Source: Streptomyces plumbidurans
GTDB lineage: Bacteria > Actinomycetota > Actinomycetes > Streptomycetales > Streptomycetaceae
Reading direction: 5' to 3'
DNA length: 64,000 nt
Assembly (NCBI RefSeq): GCF_019857225.1
Contig: NZ_JAFJSY010000023.1
Location: 62,001 to 126,000 of the forward strand
The notes under the pieces are model-generated. The model saw only the letters and a program-made list of their open reading frames with translations, was not told the DNA's origin and made no database searches. Both the position numbers and the translations under genes were made by a program. Of this stretch, positions 1-9,891 are shown in pieces; position 1 is the first letter of the stretch, and each line of letters starts with the position of its first letter.

Positions 1-415
1 ACGCCACCAACGCCCGTACGACGGCGGGGAGGTTGGCGCCCCGGACGCCGAAGGAGGCGCGGGCGAAGACCGGGAAGGGGATGCCGTACTTCGGTCCCGC
101 GTGTCCGGTCAGCAGCATCGGGATCAGCACGATCACATTGGCCAGGGCGATGGTGAACACCGCCTGCTTCCAGTCCATGCCGACGGCGATCAGACCGGAG
201 GCCAGCGTCCAGGAGGCCGTGTTGTGGGCCATGCCCACCCACAGGGCGGAGAAGTTGTACGTGGTCCAGGTGCGCCGTTCGACGGGAACCGGGAGCAGGT
301 CCTCGTTGGCGTACGGACCGGTGGGCATGGGAGCGCCGGGAGCGATCTCCACGCGCCCGTCGTCCAGGGTGACTTGGGCTGTCGGTGGTATGGCCGAGGG
401 AGCGGTGTCAGTCAT
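1..415 (-). CDS. NCS1-type nucleobase:cation symporter (N-terminal part)
   Basis: The reverse strand is open from an ATG at 415 to the window edge, giving about 138 residues of a membrane transporter whose C-terminal part lies outside. The residues ALWVGMAHN, a helix ending in IALANVIVLIPMLLTGHAG, and KYGIPFPVFARASFG are the hallmark first helices of the nucleobase:cation symporter-1 family (allantoin, uracil, cytosine or hydantoin permeases). As the last visible gene of the leftward pyrimidine cluster it probably imports the substrate. Substrate identity cannot be told from this fragment. The family call is firm; specificity is inference from the dihydropyrimidinase next door. Confidence 0.88.
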   Translation of the reverse strand, partial: MTDTAPSAIPPTAQVTLDDGRVEIAPGAPMPTGPYANEDLLPVPVERRTWTTYNFSALWVGMAHNTASWTLASGLIAVGMDWKQAVFTIALANVIVLIPMLLTGHAGPKYGIPFPVFARASFGVRGANLPAVVRALVA

Positions 416-480
416 GAGCAGGCCAATCGATCAAGGTGAGGTCCGGAAGGCCGTGCGGTCGGCGGGGCTGGGCGGGCCCG

Positions 481-505
481 CCACCCCCTCCCCGGGGAGG
501 TGGGG
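481..505. terminator. GC-rich hairpin between oxidoreductase and permease genes
   Basis: The gap between the oxidoreductase stop and the permease start holds a perfect 14-bp palindrome at 487-500 (CCTCCCCGGGGAGG) inside a C-run/G-run stretch. It has no U-tract, so it may attenuate rather than stop transcription. Low confidence. Confidence 0.35.
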
Positions 506-567
506 AGGGGGAGAACGAGGGTGGGGGGACGGTGAGTTGGGCGCCCTGTCGGGACGCGGGACGGGGC

Positions 568-1587
568 TCAGGCGTTGACCGCCGGGATGACCTTGTTGCC
601 GTAGGCGTCGATCACGGCCTCCTGCGCGTCGTGCATGTCGTAGACGGCGAACTGGTCGACGCCCAGCTCGCGCAGTGCGTTCAGCTTCTCGATGTGTGCC
701 TCGACCGGGCCGATGAGGCAGAACCGGTCGACGATCTCGTCGGGGACGAACCGGGTGTCGGGGTTGTCGCTGCGGCCGTGGTGGGAGTAGTCGTACCCCT
801 CGCGCGCCTTGATGTAGTCGGTGAGTTCCTCGGGGACCTGCGCGGAGTGCTCGCCGTACTTGGAGACGAGGTCGGCGACATGGTTGCCGACCATGCCGCC
901 GAACCAGCGGCACTGCTCGCGGGCGTGGGCGAGCGCCTCGGGCGAGTCGTCCGCGGTGACGTAGGCGGGGGCCGCGACGCAGATCGTGACGTCGTCGGGG
1001 TTGCGGCCTGCCGCGCGGGCGGCGTCCTTCACCGCCTTGACCATGTACTGCGTCAGATACAGGTCCGCCAGCTGGAGGATGAAGCCGTCGGCCTCCTCGC
1101 CGGTCATCTTCAGCGCCTTGGGGCCGTACGCGGCCATCCACACGGGCAGTTGGGCGCCCGGCTTGACCCAGGGGAATTTGACGACCGTGCCGCCGAGGTC
1201 CGCCTCGTCACCGCGGGCGAGGGAGCGGATGACCTTCATGGCGTCGCTGATGCGGGCCAGAGTGTTGGGCTTGCGGCCCGCGACACGCATCGCGGAGTCG
1301 CCGCGACCGATGCCGCAGACGGTGCGGTTGCCGAACATGTCGTTGAGGGTGGCGAAGGTGGAGGCGGTGACCTCCCAGGTGCGGGTGCCGGGGTTGGTGA
1401 CCATCGGCCCCACGCTCAACTTCTCGGTGTTCGCGAGGATCTGACTGTAGATCACGAACGGCTCCTGCCACAGCACGGCGGAGTCGAAGGTCCAGCCGTG
1501 GGTGAAGCCGTTGCGCTCGGCGCGCTTCATCAGGCTGACGACCCTGGAGGCGGGCGGGTCGGTCTGCAGGACGAGTCCGAAGTCCAT
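568..1587 (-). CDS. TIGR03842-type luciferase-like flavin/F420 oxidoreductase
   Basis: A 339-residue TIM-barrel protein of the luciferase-like monooxygenase superfamily, resembling the TIGR03842 (CPS_4043) subfamily annotated as F420-dependent. Visible features include the N-terminal MDFGLVLQTDPP strand, GPMVTNPGTR and GIGRGDSAMR, typical of the flavin/deazaflavin phosphate-binding region. The ATG at 1587 has AGGAGTGG just upstream. It sits 10 nt downstream of dihydropyrimidinase, so it is almost certainly in the same operon. Its substrate is unknown; position in a cluster without a dihydropyrimidine dehydrogenase suggests it may act on the pyrimidine or hydantoin ring, which is inference only. 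Confidence 0.85.
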   Translation of the reverse strand: MDFGLVLQTDPPASRVVSLMKRAERNGFTHGWTFDSAVLWQEPFVIYSQILANTEKLSVGPMVTNPGTRTWEVTASTFATLNDMFGNRTVCGIGRGDSAMRVAGRKPNTLARISDAMKVIRSLARGDEADLGGTVVKFPWVKPGAQLPVWMAAYGPKALKMTGEEADGFILQLADLYLTQYMVKAVKDAARAAGRNPDDVTICVAAPAYVTADDSPEALAHAREQCRWFGGMVGNHVADLVSKYGEHSAQVPEELTDYIKAREGYDYSHHGRSDNPDTRFVPDEIVDRFCLIGPVEAHIEKLNALRELGVDQFAVYDMHDAQEAVIDAYGNKVIPAVNA

Positions 1588-1597
1588 GGCGCCACTC

Positions 1598-3001
1598 CTA
1601 GTTGAGGTACTGACAGGTGGAGCGCGGGGTGTAGACGCCGTGACCGGCGCGTCCGGTGTACTCCCGCTCGTTGATGACGACCTCGCCGCGCGAGAGGACC
1701 GTCTCGACCCGGCCGGTCGTGCGCCTGCCCTCGTACGCCGAGTAGTCGACGTTCATGTGGTGCGTCTCGGCGGAGATGACCTGCTCGGCCTGCGGGTCGT
1801 AGACGACCACGTCGGCGTCGGCGCCCGGCGCGATGGTGCCCTTCTTCGGGTACATGCCGAACATGCGGGCCGGGGTGGCGCAGGCGATCTCGATCCAGCG
1901 GCGGCGGCTGATGTGCCCCTCGACGACGGCCTGGTGGAGCAGGTCCATGCGGTTCTCGACGCCCGGCATACCGTTGGGGATCTTGGAGAAGTCGCCCCGG
2001 CCGAGTTCCTTCTGGCCCACGAAGCAGAAGGGGCAGTGGTCGGTGGAGACTACCTGGAGGTCGTTGGTGCGCAGCCCCCGCCACAGGGCGGCCTGGTGCT
2101 CCTTGGGCCGCAGCGGTGTGCTGCACACGTACTTGGCGCCCTCGAAGTCGGGTTCGGCGAGGTTGTCGGTGGACAGGAAGAGGTACTGCGGGCAGGTCTC
2201 GCCGAAGACGGGCAGCCCCTCGTCGCGCGCCCGGGCCAGTTCGGCGACCGCCTCGATGGCGGAGACGTGCACGACGTAGAGCGGGGCGCCCGCGACCTGC
2301 GCGAGCCTGATGGCGCGGTGGGTGGCCTCGGCCTCCAGCAGGGCCTTGCGGACCTCGCCGTGGTAGCGGGGGTCGGTCTCGCCGCGTGCCAGCGCCTGTT
2401 CGACGAGGACGTCGATCGCGATGCCGTTCTCGGCGTGCATCATGATCAGTCCGCCGTTCTCGGCGGCGCGTTGCATGGCGCGCAGGATCTGGCCGTCGTC
2501 GCTGTAGAAGACGCCGGGGTAGGCCATGAACTGCTTGAAGGAGGTCACCCCCTCCTGTACCAGCAGGTCCATCTCCTTGAGCGTCTCCTGCCTCACATCG
2601 GAGACGATCATGTGGAAGCCGTAGTCGATCGCACAGTTGCCCTCCGCCTTGGCGTGCCAGGCGTCCAGGCCCTCGCGCAGGGACTGGCCGACGGTCTGGA
2701 TGGCGAAGTCGACGATGGTCGTCGTGCCGCCCCAGGCGGCGGCCCGGGTGCCGGTCTCGAAGGTGTCGGAGGCGTAGGTGCCGCCGAACGGCATCTCCAT
2801 GTGGGTATGGCCGTCGACGCCACCGGGGATGACGTACTTCCCGGTGGCGTCGATGACGCTCTCGGCGGTGAACGCCTCGGCCGCGGGGGTGCCGGAGGCG
2901 GCGAGGGCGGCGATGCGGCCGTCCTCGATCAGCACGTCGGCATGGATCTCGTCGGACGCGGTGATGACGAGGCCACCGCGGATGACGGTACGGCTGCTCA
3001 T
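1598..3001 (-). CDS. hydA: Dihydropyrimidinase (cyclic amidohydrolase)
   Basis: A 467-residue cytosolic amidohydrolase that hydrolyses 5,6-dihydrouracil/dihydrothymine, or hydantoins, to N-carbamoyl-beta-amino acids. Binuclear metal-site residues are visible: the HTH of GHTHMEMPFGG, the carboxylated-lysine segment TSFKQFMAY, His in MMHAEN and VVHVSA, and Asp in STDHCPF. Length and motif order match D-hydantoinase/dihydropyrimidinase. AGGAGAGGG precedes the ATG at 3001. It lies between the oxidoreductase (10 nt) and a nitrilase (49 nt), whose expected substrate is this enzyme's product. Hydantoinase versus dihydropyrimidinase specificity cannot be settled from sequence. Confidence 0.95.
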   Translation of the reverse strand: MSSRTVIRGGLVITASDEIHADVLIEDGRIAALAASGTPAAEAFTAESVIDATGKYVIPGGVDGHTHMEMPFGGTYASDTFETGTRAAAWGGTTTIVDFAIQTVGQSLREGLDAWHAKAEGNCAIDYGFHMIVSDVRQETLKEMDLLVQEGVTSFKQFMAYPGVFYSDDGQILRAMQRAAENGGLIMMHAENGIAIDVLVEQALARGETDPRYHGEVRKALLEAEATHRAIRLAQVAGAPLYVVHVSAIEAVAELARARDEGLPVFGETCPQYLFLSTDNLAEPDFEGAKYVCSTPLRPKEHQAALWRGLRTNDLQVVSTDHCPFCFVGQKELGRGDFSKIPNGMPGVENRMDLLHQAVVEGHISRRRWIEIACATPARMFGMYPKKGTIAPGADADVVVYDPQAEQVISAETHHMNVDYSAYEGRRTTGRVETVLSRGEVVINEREYTGRAGHGVYTPRSTCQYLN

Positions 3002-3050
3002 GGTCCCTCTCCTGCCAGGGTGAACGGTCCGGTCGGGGTGAACGGTTCGG

Positions 3051-3893
3051 TCAGGGGGCGGTCAGCGGGTGGTACGCGTCGGGACGGCGGTCGCGGAAGA
3101 ACTGCCAGCGGTCGCGCACCTCGCGCAGCTTGGCCAGGTCCAGGTCGCGGACGACGAGTTCGGTCTCCTTCTCGGAGGCGACCTCGCCGACGAACTGGGC
3201 CTCCGGGTCCACGAAGTACGAGGTCCCGTAGAAGTCGTTGTCGCCCAGCTCCTCCACGCCGACGCGGTTGATCGCGCCGACGAAGTACTCGTTGGCGACG
3301 GCCGCCGCCGGCTGCTCCAACTGCCACAGGTAGCGGGAGAGTCCGCGCGAGGTGGCCGACGGGTTGAAGACGATCTCCGCGCCGCCAAGGCCCAACGCCC
3401 GCCAGCCCTCCGGGAAGTGGCGGTCGTAGCAGATGTAGACGCCGATGCGGCCGACGGCCGTCTCGAAGATTGGCCAGCCCGAGTTGCCGGGACGGAAGTA
3501 GAACTTCTCCCAGAATCCCTGCACCTGGGGGATGTGGTGCTTGCGGTACTTGCCGAGGTACGAGCCGTCCGCGTCGATCACCGCGGCCGTGTTGTAGAGG
3601 ACGCCGGGCTGCTCCTCCTCGTACATCGGCAGGATCAGGACGAGGTGCAGTTCCTCGGCCAGCGCCTGGAAGCGCTTGACGATCGGGCCGTCCGGGATGC
3701 GCTCGGCGTACTCGTAGAACGCCTTGTCCTGGACCTGGCAGAAGTACGGTCCGTAGAACAGCTCCTGGAAGCACAGGATCTGGGCACCCTGCGCGGCCGC
3801 GTCGCGGGCCGCCTGCTCGTGCACCTGGATCATCGATTCCTTGTCGCCCGTCCACGCGGTCTGGAAGAGGGCGGCACGGATCACTCGGCTCAT
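3051..3893 (-). CDS. Nitrilase-superfamily N-carbamoyl-beta-alanine amidohydrolase, copy 1
   Basis: A 280-residue carbon-nitrogen hydrolase. The catalytic triad is visible: Glu44 in FQELFYGPYF, Lys118 in KYRKHHIP, and Cys155 in GVYICYDRHFPEGWR. The branch resembles beta-ureidopropionase, which splits N-carbamoyl-beta-alanine to beta-alanine, CO2 and ammonia. It is first in the leftward unit with dihydropyrimidinase and the oxidoreductase, so it would consume the hydantoinase product. A second gene at 6,916-7,758 encodes an equal-length, gaplessly alignable paralogue. Exact substrate (carbamoyl-beta-alanine versus another amide) is inferred from context. Confidence 0.9.
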   Translation of the reverse strand: MSRVIRAALFQTAWTGDKESMIQVHEQAARDAAAQGAQILCFQELFYGPYFCQVQDKAFYEYAERIPDGPIVKRFQALAEELHLVLILPMYEEEQPGVLYNTAAVIDADGSYLGKYRKHHIPQVQGFWEKFYFRPGNSGWPIFETAVGRIGVYICYDRHFPEGWRALGLGGAEIVFNPSATSRGLSRYLWQLEQPAAAVANEYFVGAINRVGVEELGDNDFYGTSYFVDPEAQFVGEVASEKETELVVRDLDLAKLREVRDRWQFFRDRRPDAYHPLTAP

Positions 3894-3959
3894 CGGGACC
3901 TCCGGTCGCTGGGTGTCCGAGGAGCGTAGGAAGTCCGGAAGTCGTCTTTGAGTTGCACG

Positions 3960-3998
3960 GTGTCACGCATGTCACCCGGCGGCGTGTCACGGTGTCAC
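3960..3998. promoter_or_regulatory. Four GTGTCAC-type direct repeats upstream of the catabolic operon
   Basis: GTGTCAC occurs at 3960-3966, 3984-3990 and 3992-3998, with a one-base variant ATGTCAC at 3969-3975. They lie in the 155-bp gap between the PucR-type regulator gene and the leftward nitrilase/dihydropyrimidinase operon, about 70-105 bp upstream of the first start codon. On the operon strand a TACGCT sequence lies closer to the gene and could be the -10 element. Direct repeats here are a plausible binding site for the neighbouring regulator; that is inference. Confidence 0.5.
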
Positions 3999-4048
3999 CC
4001 TCTCGAAGGTCCATGTCTCACCGCCGTTTCCCCAGGTAGTGATGTGTT

Positions 4049-5608
4049 TCAGCTCTGTTGCGCGTCATGCGCGAGGAGCGCGATGTGCACCGATGCGGCC
4101 TGTTCGAAGTCGTCGAGATCGACGCCGAGCCGGCCCTGTATGGCTTCCAGCCGGCGGTAGAGCGCGGGCCGGGAGACGTGGTGGAGCTGGGCGGTGCGGG
4201 ACTTGTTGCGGCCGGTGGCGAGATAGGTGCGCAGCACGGACAGCAGGTCGTCGCCGTCCGGGCACAGCAGCCCGTCCAACTCCCGTTCCGCAAAGGACTG
4301 CACCTGCGGATCGTCCCGCAACAGCCGTATCAGGCCCCGCAGATGGACGTCCCGCAGGCGTACGACGGCCGGGAGGTCGAGGGCGGCCGAGGAGTCCGCG
4401 ACCGCCTCCGCGACGTGCTGTGCCTCGCGCAGTCCCGTCGGCACGTCGTCCCAGGCGGTGCGCGGATCGGCGGCGGCCACGACCGTCCGGGCGGCCTCCG
4501 AGCGCAGCCGGGCCGCGAAGTTCGCCACGAGCACCGAGGCGTTCTGGTCCCGGGCCAGGCTCAGAAGTACGGCGGTGGCGCCGTCGGCGAGTTCGGCGAC
4601 GAGACCGGACAGGCCCACCAGGCGCAGGACGCGCTCCAGTTGAGCCGCATCGCCGTCGTGCACGACCAGTGGCACGAAGGTGCGCCGGTTGACCGGCAGG
4701 CCCGCGGCACGCGCGCGTGGCAGCAGCTGACGGGCCGGTACGACCCCGCTGACCAGGTCGGTCAGCAGGCTCTGCGCCGACTGCTCCTCCCAGGTGTGGG
4801 CCGAGGTGCCGCCGAGCATGCGGTGCAGCACGAGGGCCTCGGCGGCCCGGTCGGCGAGGACCCGCCCGGTGGCGGTGTCGCCGCGGTAGCCGCACAGCAT
4901 GATCTCGCCCCAGCGCTCACCGCGCCCGCCGAGCTCGGCGCGGATCCAGCCGTCGCCCTCGCTGCCGCCGGCCTGCCGGGCGATGCGCTCCCAGTCGCGC
5001 AGCACGTCGTCGACGGCGGGCCGCTCCCCCGCCGTGGCGAGGACGCGATGGGCGAGGTTGGTGACGACGACCGGACAGGCGCTGTGCTGGGCGACCTCGT
5101 CGAGCAGCCGCTGCAGCGGGGCGCCCGCGGTGATGAGTCCGGTCAGGGCGGTGCGTACGGACTCCGAGAGGCTGACGGCGGCGAACTTGCGCCGCACCAG
5201 CCGGGCCTGCACCTCCTCCGTCAACTCCGCGAAGGGGAAGGGCCGGTGGAGGACCACCATGGGCAGCCCGCACCGCTCGGCGGCCCGGCGCATCACCTCC
5301 GGCGCGGCCGGAAAGGCCCGGCCGAGGCCGAGCACGACGGCCGCCGCCTCCGCGCGGTGCAGCGAGCGGATGTACTCGGCCTGCTTCTCCTCGTCGCCTG
5401 CCAGCAGCACGCCGGTGGTGAGCACCATCTCGCCGCCGGTGAGCATCACGCCCACGTCGGGCGCCTCGGCGACATGCACCCAGCGCACCGGACGGTCGAG
5501 CTGGCCCGCGCCCGCCACCACCTCGGGCTCCCCGGCGAGCACGCGCTCCAGGGTCAGCACCTGGCGCACCGACAGGGCGGGTTCGAGGGTCCCGAAGGTG
5601 GTGGTCAT
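4049..5608 (-). CDS. PucR-family transcriptional regulator
   Basis: A 519-residue regulator. The N-terminal region (about 15-135) matches the purine-catabolism PucR sensor domain (RQVLTLERVLAGEPEVVAG, RWVHVAEAPD), a middle region is GGDEF-like/unclassified, and the C-terminal 60 residues form the PucR-type helix-turn-helix (LRTYLATGRNKSRTAQLHHV, SRPALYRRLEAIQGRLG). Such proteins control nucleobase and amine catabolic genes, usually as ligand-responsive activators. It is transcribed leftward like its neighbours, 27 nt downstream of the aminotransferase and 155 nt before the next gene, where four direct repeats lie. Ligand unknown. Confidence 0.92.
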   Translation of the reverse strand: MTTTFGTLEPALSVRQVLTLERVLAGEPEVVAGAGQLDRPVRWVHVAEAPDVGVMLTGGEMVLTTGVLLAGDEEKQAEYIRSLHRAEAAAVVLGLGRAFPAAPEVMRRAAERCGLPMVVLHRPFPFAELTEEVQARLVRRKFAAVSLSESVRTALTGLITAGAPLQRLLDEVAQHSACPVVVTNLAHRVLATAGERPAVDDVLRDWERIARQAGGSEGDGWIRAELGGRGERWGEIMLCGYRGDTATGRVLADRAAEALVLHRMLGGTSAHTWEEQSAQSLLTDLVSGVVPARQLLPRARAAGLPVNRRTFVPLVVHDGDAAQLERVLRLVGLSGLVAELADGATAVLLSLARDQNASVLVANFAARLRSEAARTVVAAADPRTAWDDVPTGLREAQHVAEAVADSSAALDLPAVVRLRDVHLRGLIRLLRDDPQVQSFAERELDGLLCPDGDDLLSVLRTYLATGRNKSRTAQLHHVSRPALYRRLEAIQGRLGVDLDDFEQAASVHIALLAHDAQQS

Positions 5609-5635
5609 GGCCGGCTTCCCTTGCTCAGTGCACTG

Positions 5636-6915
<1,280 letters not shown>

Positions 6916-6919
<4 letters not shown>

Positions 6920-7758
6920 GGCTGCACCAGCCCCTCGTAGGCGTCGGGCCGGCGGTCGCGGTAGAACGCCCACTGCTGCCTGACCTCCTCGATCACGTCG
7001 AAGTCGAGGTCGCGGACCACGAGTTCCTCCTTGCTGTCGCTGGCGGTCTCGCCGACGAACTGTCCGCGCGGGTCGACGAAGTAGGACGTGCCGTAGAAGT
7101 CGTTGTCCCCGTACTCCTCCTGGCCGACGCGGTTGATCGCGGCGATGAAGTACTCGTTGGCGACGGCCGCGGCCGGCTGTTCCAGCTTCCAGAGGTAGGA
7201 GGACAGACCGCGGTGGGTGGCCGACGGGTTGTACACCAACTGGGCTCCGCCCAGGCCGAGTTGCCGCCAGCCCTCGGGGAAGTGGCGGTCGTAGCAGATG
7301 TAGACGCCGACCTTGCCGACGGCGGTGTCGAAGACCGGCCAGCCGACGTTGCCGGGCTTGAAGTAGTACTTCTCCCAGAAGCCCTTGACCTGCGGGATGT
7401 GGTGCTTGCGGTACTTGCCGAGGAAGGTGCCGTCGGCGTCGATCACGGCCGCGGTGTTGTAGTAGAAGCCGGACTGCTCGACCTCGAAGACCGGCACGAC
7501 GATCACCATGCGGGTCTCGCGGGCGAGTTCCTGCATCCGGCTCACGGTGGGCCCGTCGGGCACCGGCTCCGCCCAGCGGTAGTGCTCGGGTTCCTGGACC
7601 TGACAGAAGTAGGGGCTGTTGAAGACCTCCTGGAATCCGATGATCTTCGCACCCTGCCGGGCCGCCTCGCGGGCGTGCTCCTCGTGTTTCGCGACCATGG
7701 ACTCGGTGTCGCCGGTCCAGGTGGCCTGGACCAGAGCGGCACGTACAACGTTGGCCAT
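6916..7758 (-). CDS. Nitrilase-superfamily N-carbamoyl-beta-alanine amidohydrolase, copy 2
   Basis: A second 280-residue nitrilase, colinear with copy 1 over its whole length. The triad is in FQEVFNSPYF (Glu), KYRKHHIP (Lys) and GVYICYDRHFPEGWR (Cys), and the surrounding segments are almost identical to the paralogue, while the N-terminal third and the lid segment (EVEQSGFYYN versus EEEQPGVLYN) differ. It is translationally coupled to the aminotransferase by a GTGA overlap, suggesting its amine product feeds that enzyme. The duplication within one cluster hints at two related substrates. Confidence 0.9.
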
Positions 7759-7787
7759 GAGCTGCTCCTTCGGCGGGTCGTCAGAGC

Positions 7788-7815
7788 CTCTACGCCCGTA
7801 GATGAGGCCGTAGAG
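7788..7815. promoter_or_regulatory. CGTAG inverted repeats upstream of the second nitrilase
   Basis: CTACG-CC-CGTAG at 7790-7801 is a 5-bp inverted repeat with a 2-bp spacer, and CTCTACG (7788-7794) also pairs with CGTAGAG (7809-7815). The set lies 30-57 bp upstream of the nitrilase start, where an operator or promoter-proximal site would be. No regulator is assigned. Confidence 0.35.
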
Positions 7816-7925
7816 GGATGAACGTAAGCCTCCGGGAGGGCCTTGCCAAGACCATCGCCGTCAACCCGCGGACTCGATCATGTTTCGCACTCCTGTGGGT
7901 GAGCGTCGCGGCCGGTGGGAGGGTG

Positions 7926-9383
7926 TCAGGGGGCGAGTCCGGCGACCCGGAGGGCGTGCACCAGATCCCAGTGTCGCTCTTCCGAGACGCCCCGCGCCGC
8001 CTCCAGCAGGAGCGGTACGAGGATCTGCGGGTCGGGCCCGGCGCTGCGGGCGGCCTCCTCGGGGGTACGGACGTGGACGTACGCGTCGAGCAGCGCCCGC
8101 ACCTCGCGGTGGCGGCCCTCGGCGGCCAGCGCCAGCACGGCCCGCCCGGTCTCGTCGGCGGGCCGCGCGACGCCCTGCCGCAGGATCTGCTCGCCGTCGC
8201 CACCGCGCCCGGCCGCGGCCAGCGCGTCCGCCACCGCGACCAGCCGCTCCACGGGCAGCGACACGGTCTCCCACAGCAGGGTCGCCCAGTCGGCGCCGAG
8301 CCCGGCGTTCCACAGCGCGTCGGCGAGCAGCGGGAGGCGGGCGGGCGGCCACTGGGCGGCCTCGGCGAGCAGCACGTGCGCCTCGCCGCTACGACCCTCG
8401 GCCCGCAGCCGTACGAGCCTGTCGACGACGCCCGCGACCTCGCGCACCCCGTCCGCGTCCACCGCCTCGACCTGCGGCTCCGGCCCGTCGGGAGCCTCGG
8501 CGGCCCCGGCGAACCGGGCACCGCGCGGGGTGCGCCCGTCCGCGCCGCGATCGGACGGGACCGGGGTCGCACCGGGCGGTACGACGACGGGGGCGGCCTC
8601 CTCGTCGGCCAGACCGGCGAAGCGGGCGCTGCCGCGGCGACGCTTGCGCCGGGCGGGGGCGGGGGGTGGGGCGTCGACGGGGGCCGGGGGCTCCGGTTCG
8701 GGGGTGACTGGGGGTTCGGGGGCGGTCGAGCGGGGAGTGGGGGTGGGCTCGACCGGAGCGGTGCGGGTGGGGGCGGGCTTGATCGGAGCGGTGCGGGTGA
8801 GGACGGGCTCGATCGGAGCGGTGGGCCGGAGCTGACGCTCCGGCTCGGGGGTGCGGGGCGGGGTGCGCGCGCGGAGGCGAGTGTCCAACTCGGCCATGCG
8901 GGAGCGGAGTTCGGCGCAGCGGGCGGTGGCCCGTTCGTGGTCGTCGTGGGCCCAGGCGAGGTCGAGCCGGAGGGTATCGGCCTCCTGCCGGGTGGCGGCG
9001 GCTGCGAGCCGGCGGCCCAGTTGCGCCTGACGTTCGGCGGCGAGGCGCTGTTCGCGGAGCATCGCGTCCAACCGGTCACCGAGGGCCTCCCGGCCGCCGG
9101 GGCGGTCGTCGTACGCGGACATCGCGGCGGCGTGCAGGGGGCGCGCCCGCTCCTGTTCGCCGGTAGCGGCCCGTGGACCGTACACCGTGGCGAAGTCATG
9201 CAGCAGTGCCTCCACCACGTCCCAGGGCGGCACCTCACGCCCGTCGAGACAGGCCCGCATACCGTCGGGGTCGCGCTGCCAGAACACGGCGCACCAGCCG
9301 CCGCGCTGGTCGAGGCGCGCCAGCAGGTCGTTCAGGTAGTTCGCGAACTCCCGGACCCGGCCCGGGAGTTGATCCACAGCCAT
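7926..9383 (-). CDS. Streptomyces-type unknown protein with helical N-terminus and Pro/Thr-rich middle
   Basis: A 485-residue protein of no recognised function. Residues 1-75 form a compact hydrophobic block (RVREFANYLNDLLARLDQRG, WCAVFWQRDPDGMRACLDG) that recurs in Streptomyces unknowns. Residues 85-175 are a charged Ala/Arg/Glu-rich probable coiled coil, 175-280 a Pro/Thr/Glu-rich linker including short PIEPVLTRTA-type repeats, and the C-terminal 170 residues an Ala/Leu/Arg helical-repeat region. No signal peptide. It is read leftward, away from the XRE regulator upstream. The real reading frame is supported by third-position GC and by the sensible hydrophobic pattern. Confidence 0.7.
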   Translation of the reverse strand: MAVDQLPGRVREFANYLNDLLARLDQRGGWCAVFWQRDPDGMRACLDGREVPPWDVVEALLHDFATVYGPRAATGEQERARPLHAAAMSAYDDRPGGREALGDRLDAMLREQRLAAERQAQLGRRLAAAATRQEADTLRLDLAWAHDDHERATARCAELRSRMAELDTRLRARTPPRTPEPERQLRPTAPIEPVLTRTAPIKPAPTRTAPVEPTPTPRSTAPEPPVTPEPEPPAPVDAPPPAPARRKRRRGSARFAGLADEEAAPVVVPPGATPVPSDRGADGRTPRGARFAGAAEAPDGPEPQVEAVDADGVREVAGVVDRLVRLRAEGRSGEAHVLLAEAAQWPPARLPLLADALWNAGLGADWATLLWETVSLPVERLVAVADALAAAGRGGDGEQILRQGVARPADETGRAVLALAAEGRHREVRALLDAYVHVRTPEEAARSAGPDPQILVPLLLEAARGVSEERHWDLVHALRVAGLAP

Positions 9384-9582
9384 CGCTCGACTCCCGCCTG
9401 ACCGGAGTGCTCCGGTCCCGTAGGCAACACCAGTTGTGTTACGGCGGTGCTACGGGGAGTTTTCGAGCGGCGTGCAGACACCTCGGCGGGCGATCGCGAC
9501 AGGTGCGCGCGGCCCCGCACACGGAAAGCATCGCAGCCTCACACGGACAGCAGCGCGACCTCACACGGGCAGCAGCGCGACC

Positions 9583-9834
9583 TCAGACGGGCAGCAGCGC
9601 GCACCGCTCGACCAGATCGTCCATGGACAGGCCGAGGGCGCGGGCGAGCGCGGCGACGGTGAAGAAGGCCGGGGTCGGGGCTCGCCCGGTCTCGATCTTG
9701 CGGAGCGTCTCCGCGGAGATGCCCGCCTGTGCGGCCACGTCCGTCATGCTCCGGCCGCCACGGGCTTCACGGAGCATCCGGCCGAGCCGCTCGCCGCGTT
9801 CACGCTCTTCGGGGGTGAGAGGGGTGCGCACCAT
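9583..9834 (-). CDS. Small XRE-family DNA-binding regulator
   Basis: An 83-residue protein that is essentially one lambda-repressor-like helix-turn-helix: GERLGRMLREARGGRSMTDV, AAQAGISAETLRKIETGRAP, followed by a packing helix ending in LGLSMDDLVERC. No ligand or dimerisation domain is present. It diverges from the methionine aminopeptidase gene across a 57-bp gap that contains three evenly spaced AAGCCGG repeats, so it is a good candidate for regulating itself and/or map. Its target is inferred. Confidence 0.88.
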   Translation of the reverse strand: MVRTPLTPEERERGERLGRMLREARGGRSMTDVAAQAGISAETLRKIETGRAPTPAFFTVAALARALGLSMDDLVERCALLPV

Positions 9835-9845
9835 GCCGTCATTCT

Positions 9846-9884
9846 AAGCCGGGATTTCAAGCCGGTCGAACAAGCCGGTATATT
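9846..9884 (+). promoter_or_regulatory. map promoter overlapping three 13-bp-spaced AAGCCGG repeats
   Basis: AAGCCGG occurs at 9846-9852, 9859-9865 and 9872-9878, exactly 13 bp apart. A candidate -35 TTCAAG (9856-9861) and -10 TATATT (9879-9884), 17 bp apart, overlap the repeats. The -10 is 7 nt before the ATG at 9892, which would put transcription initiation at or next to the start codon, so map may be leaderless. No ribosome-binding site is visible upstream of the ATG, which agrees. Confidence 0.55.
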
Positions 9885-9891
9885 AATTGGC

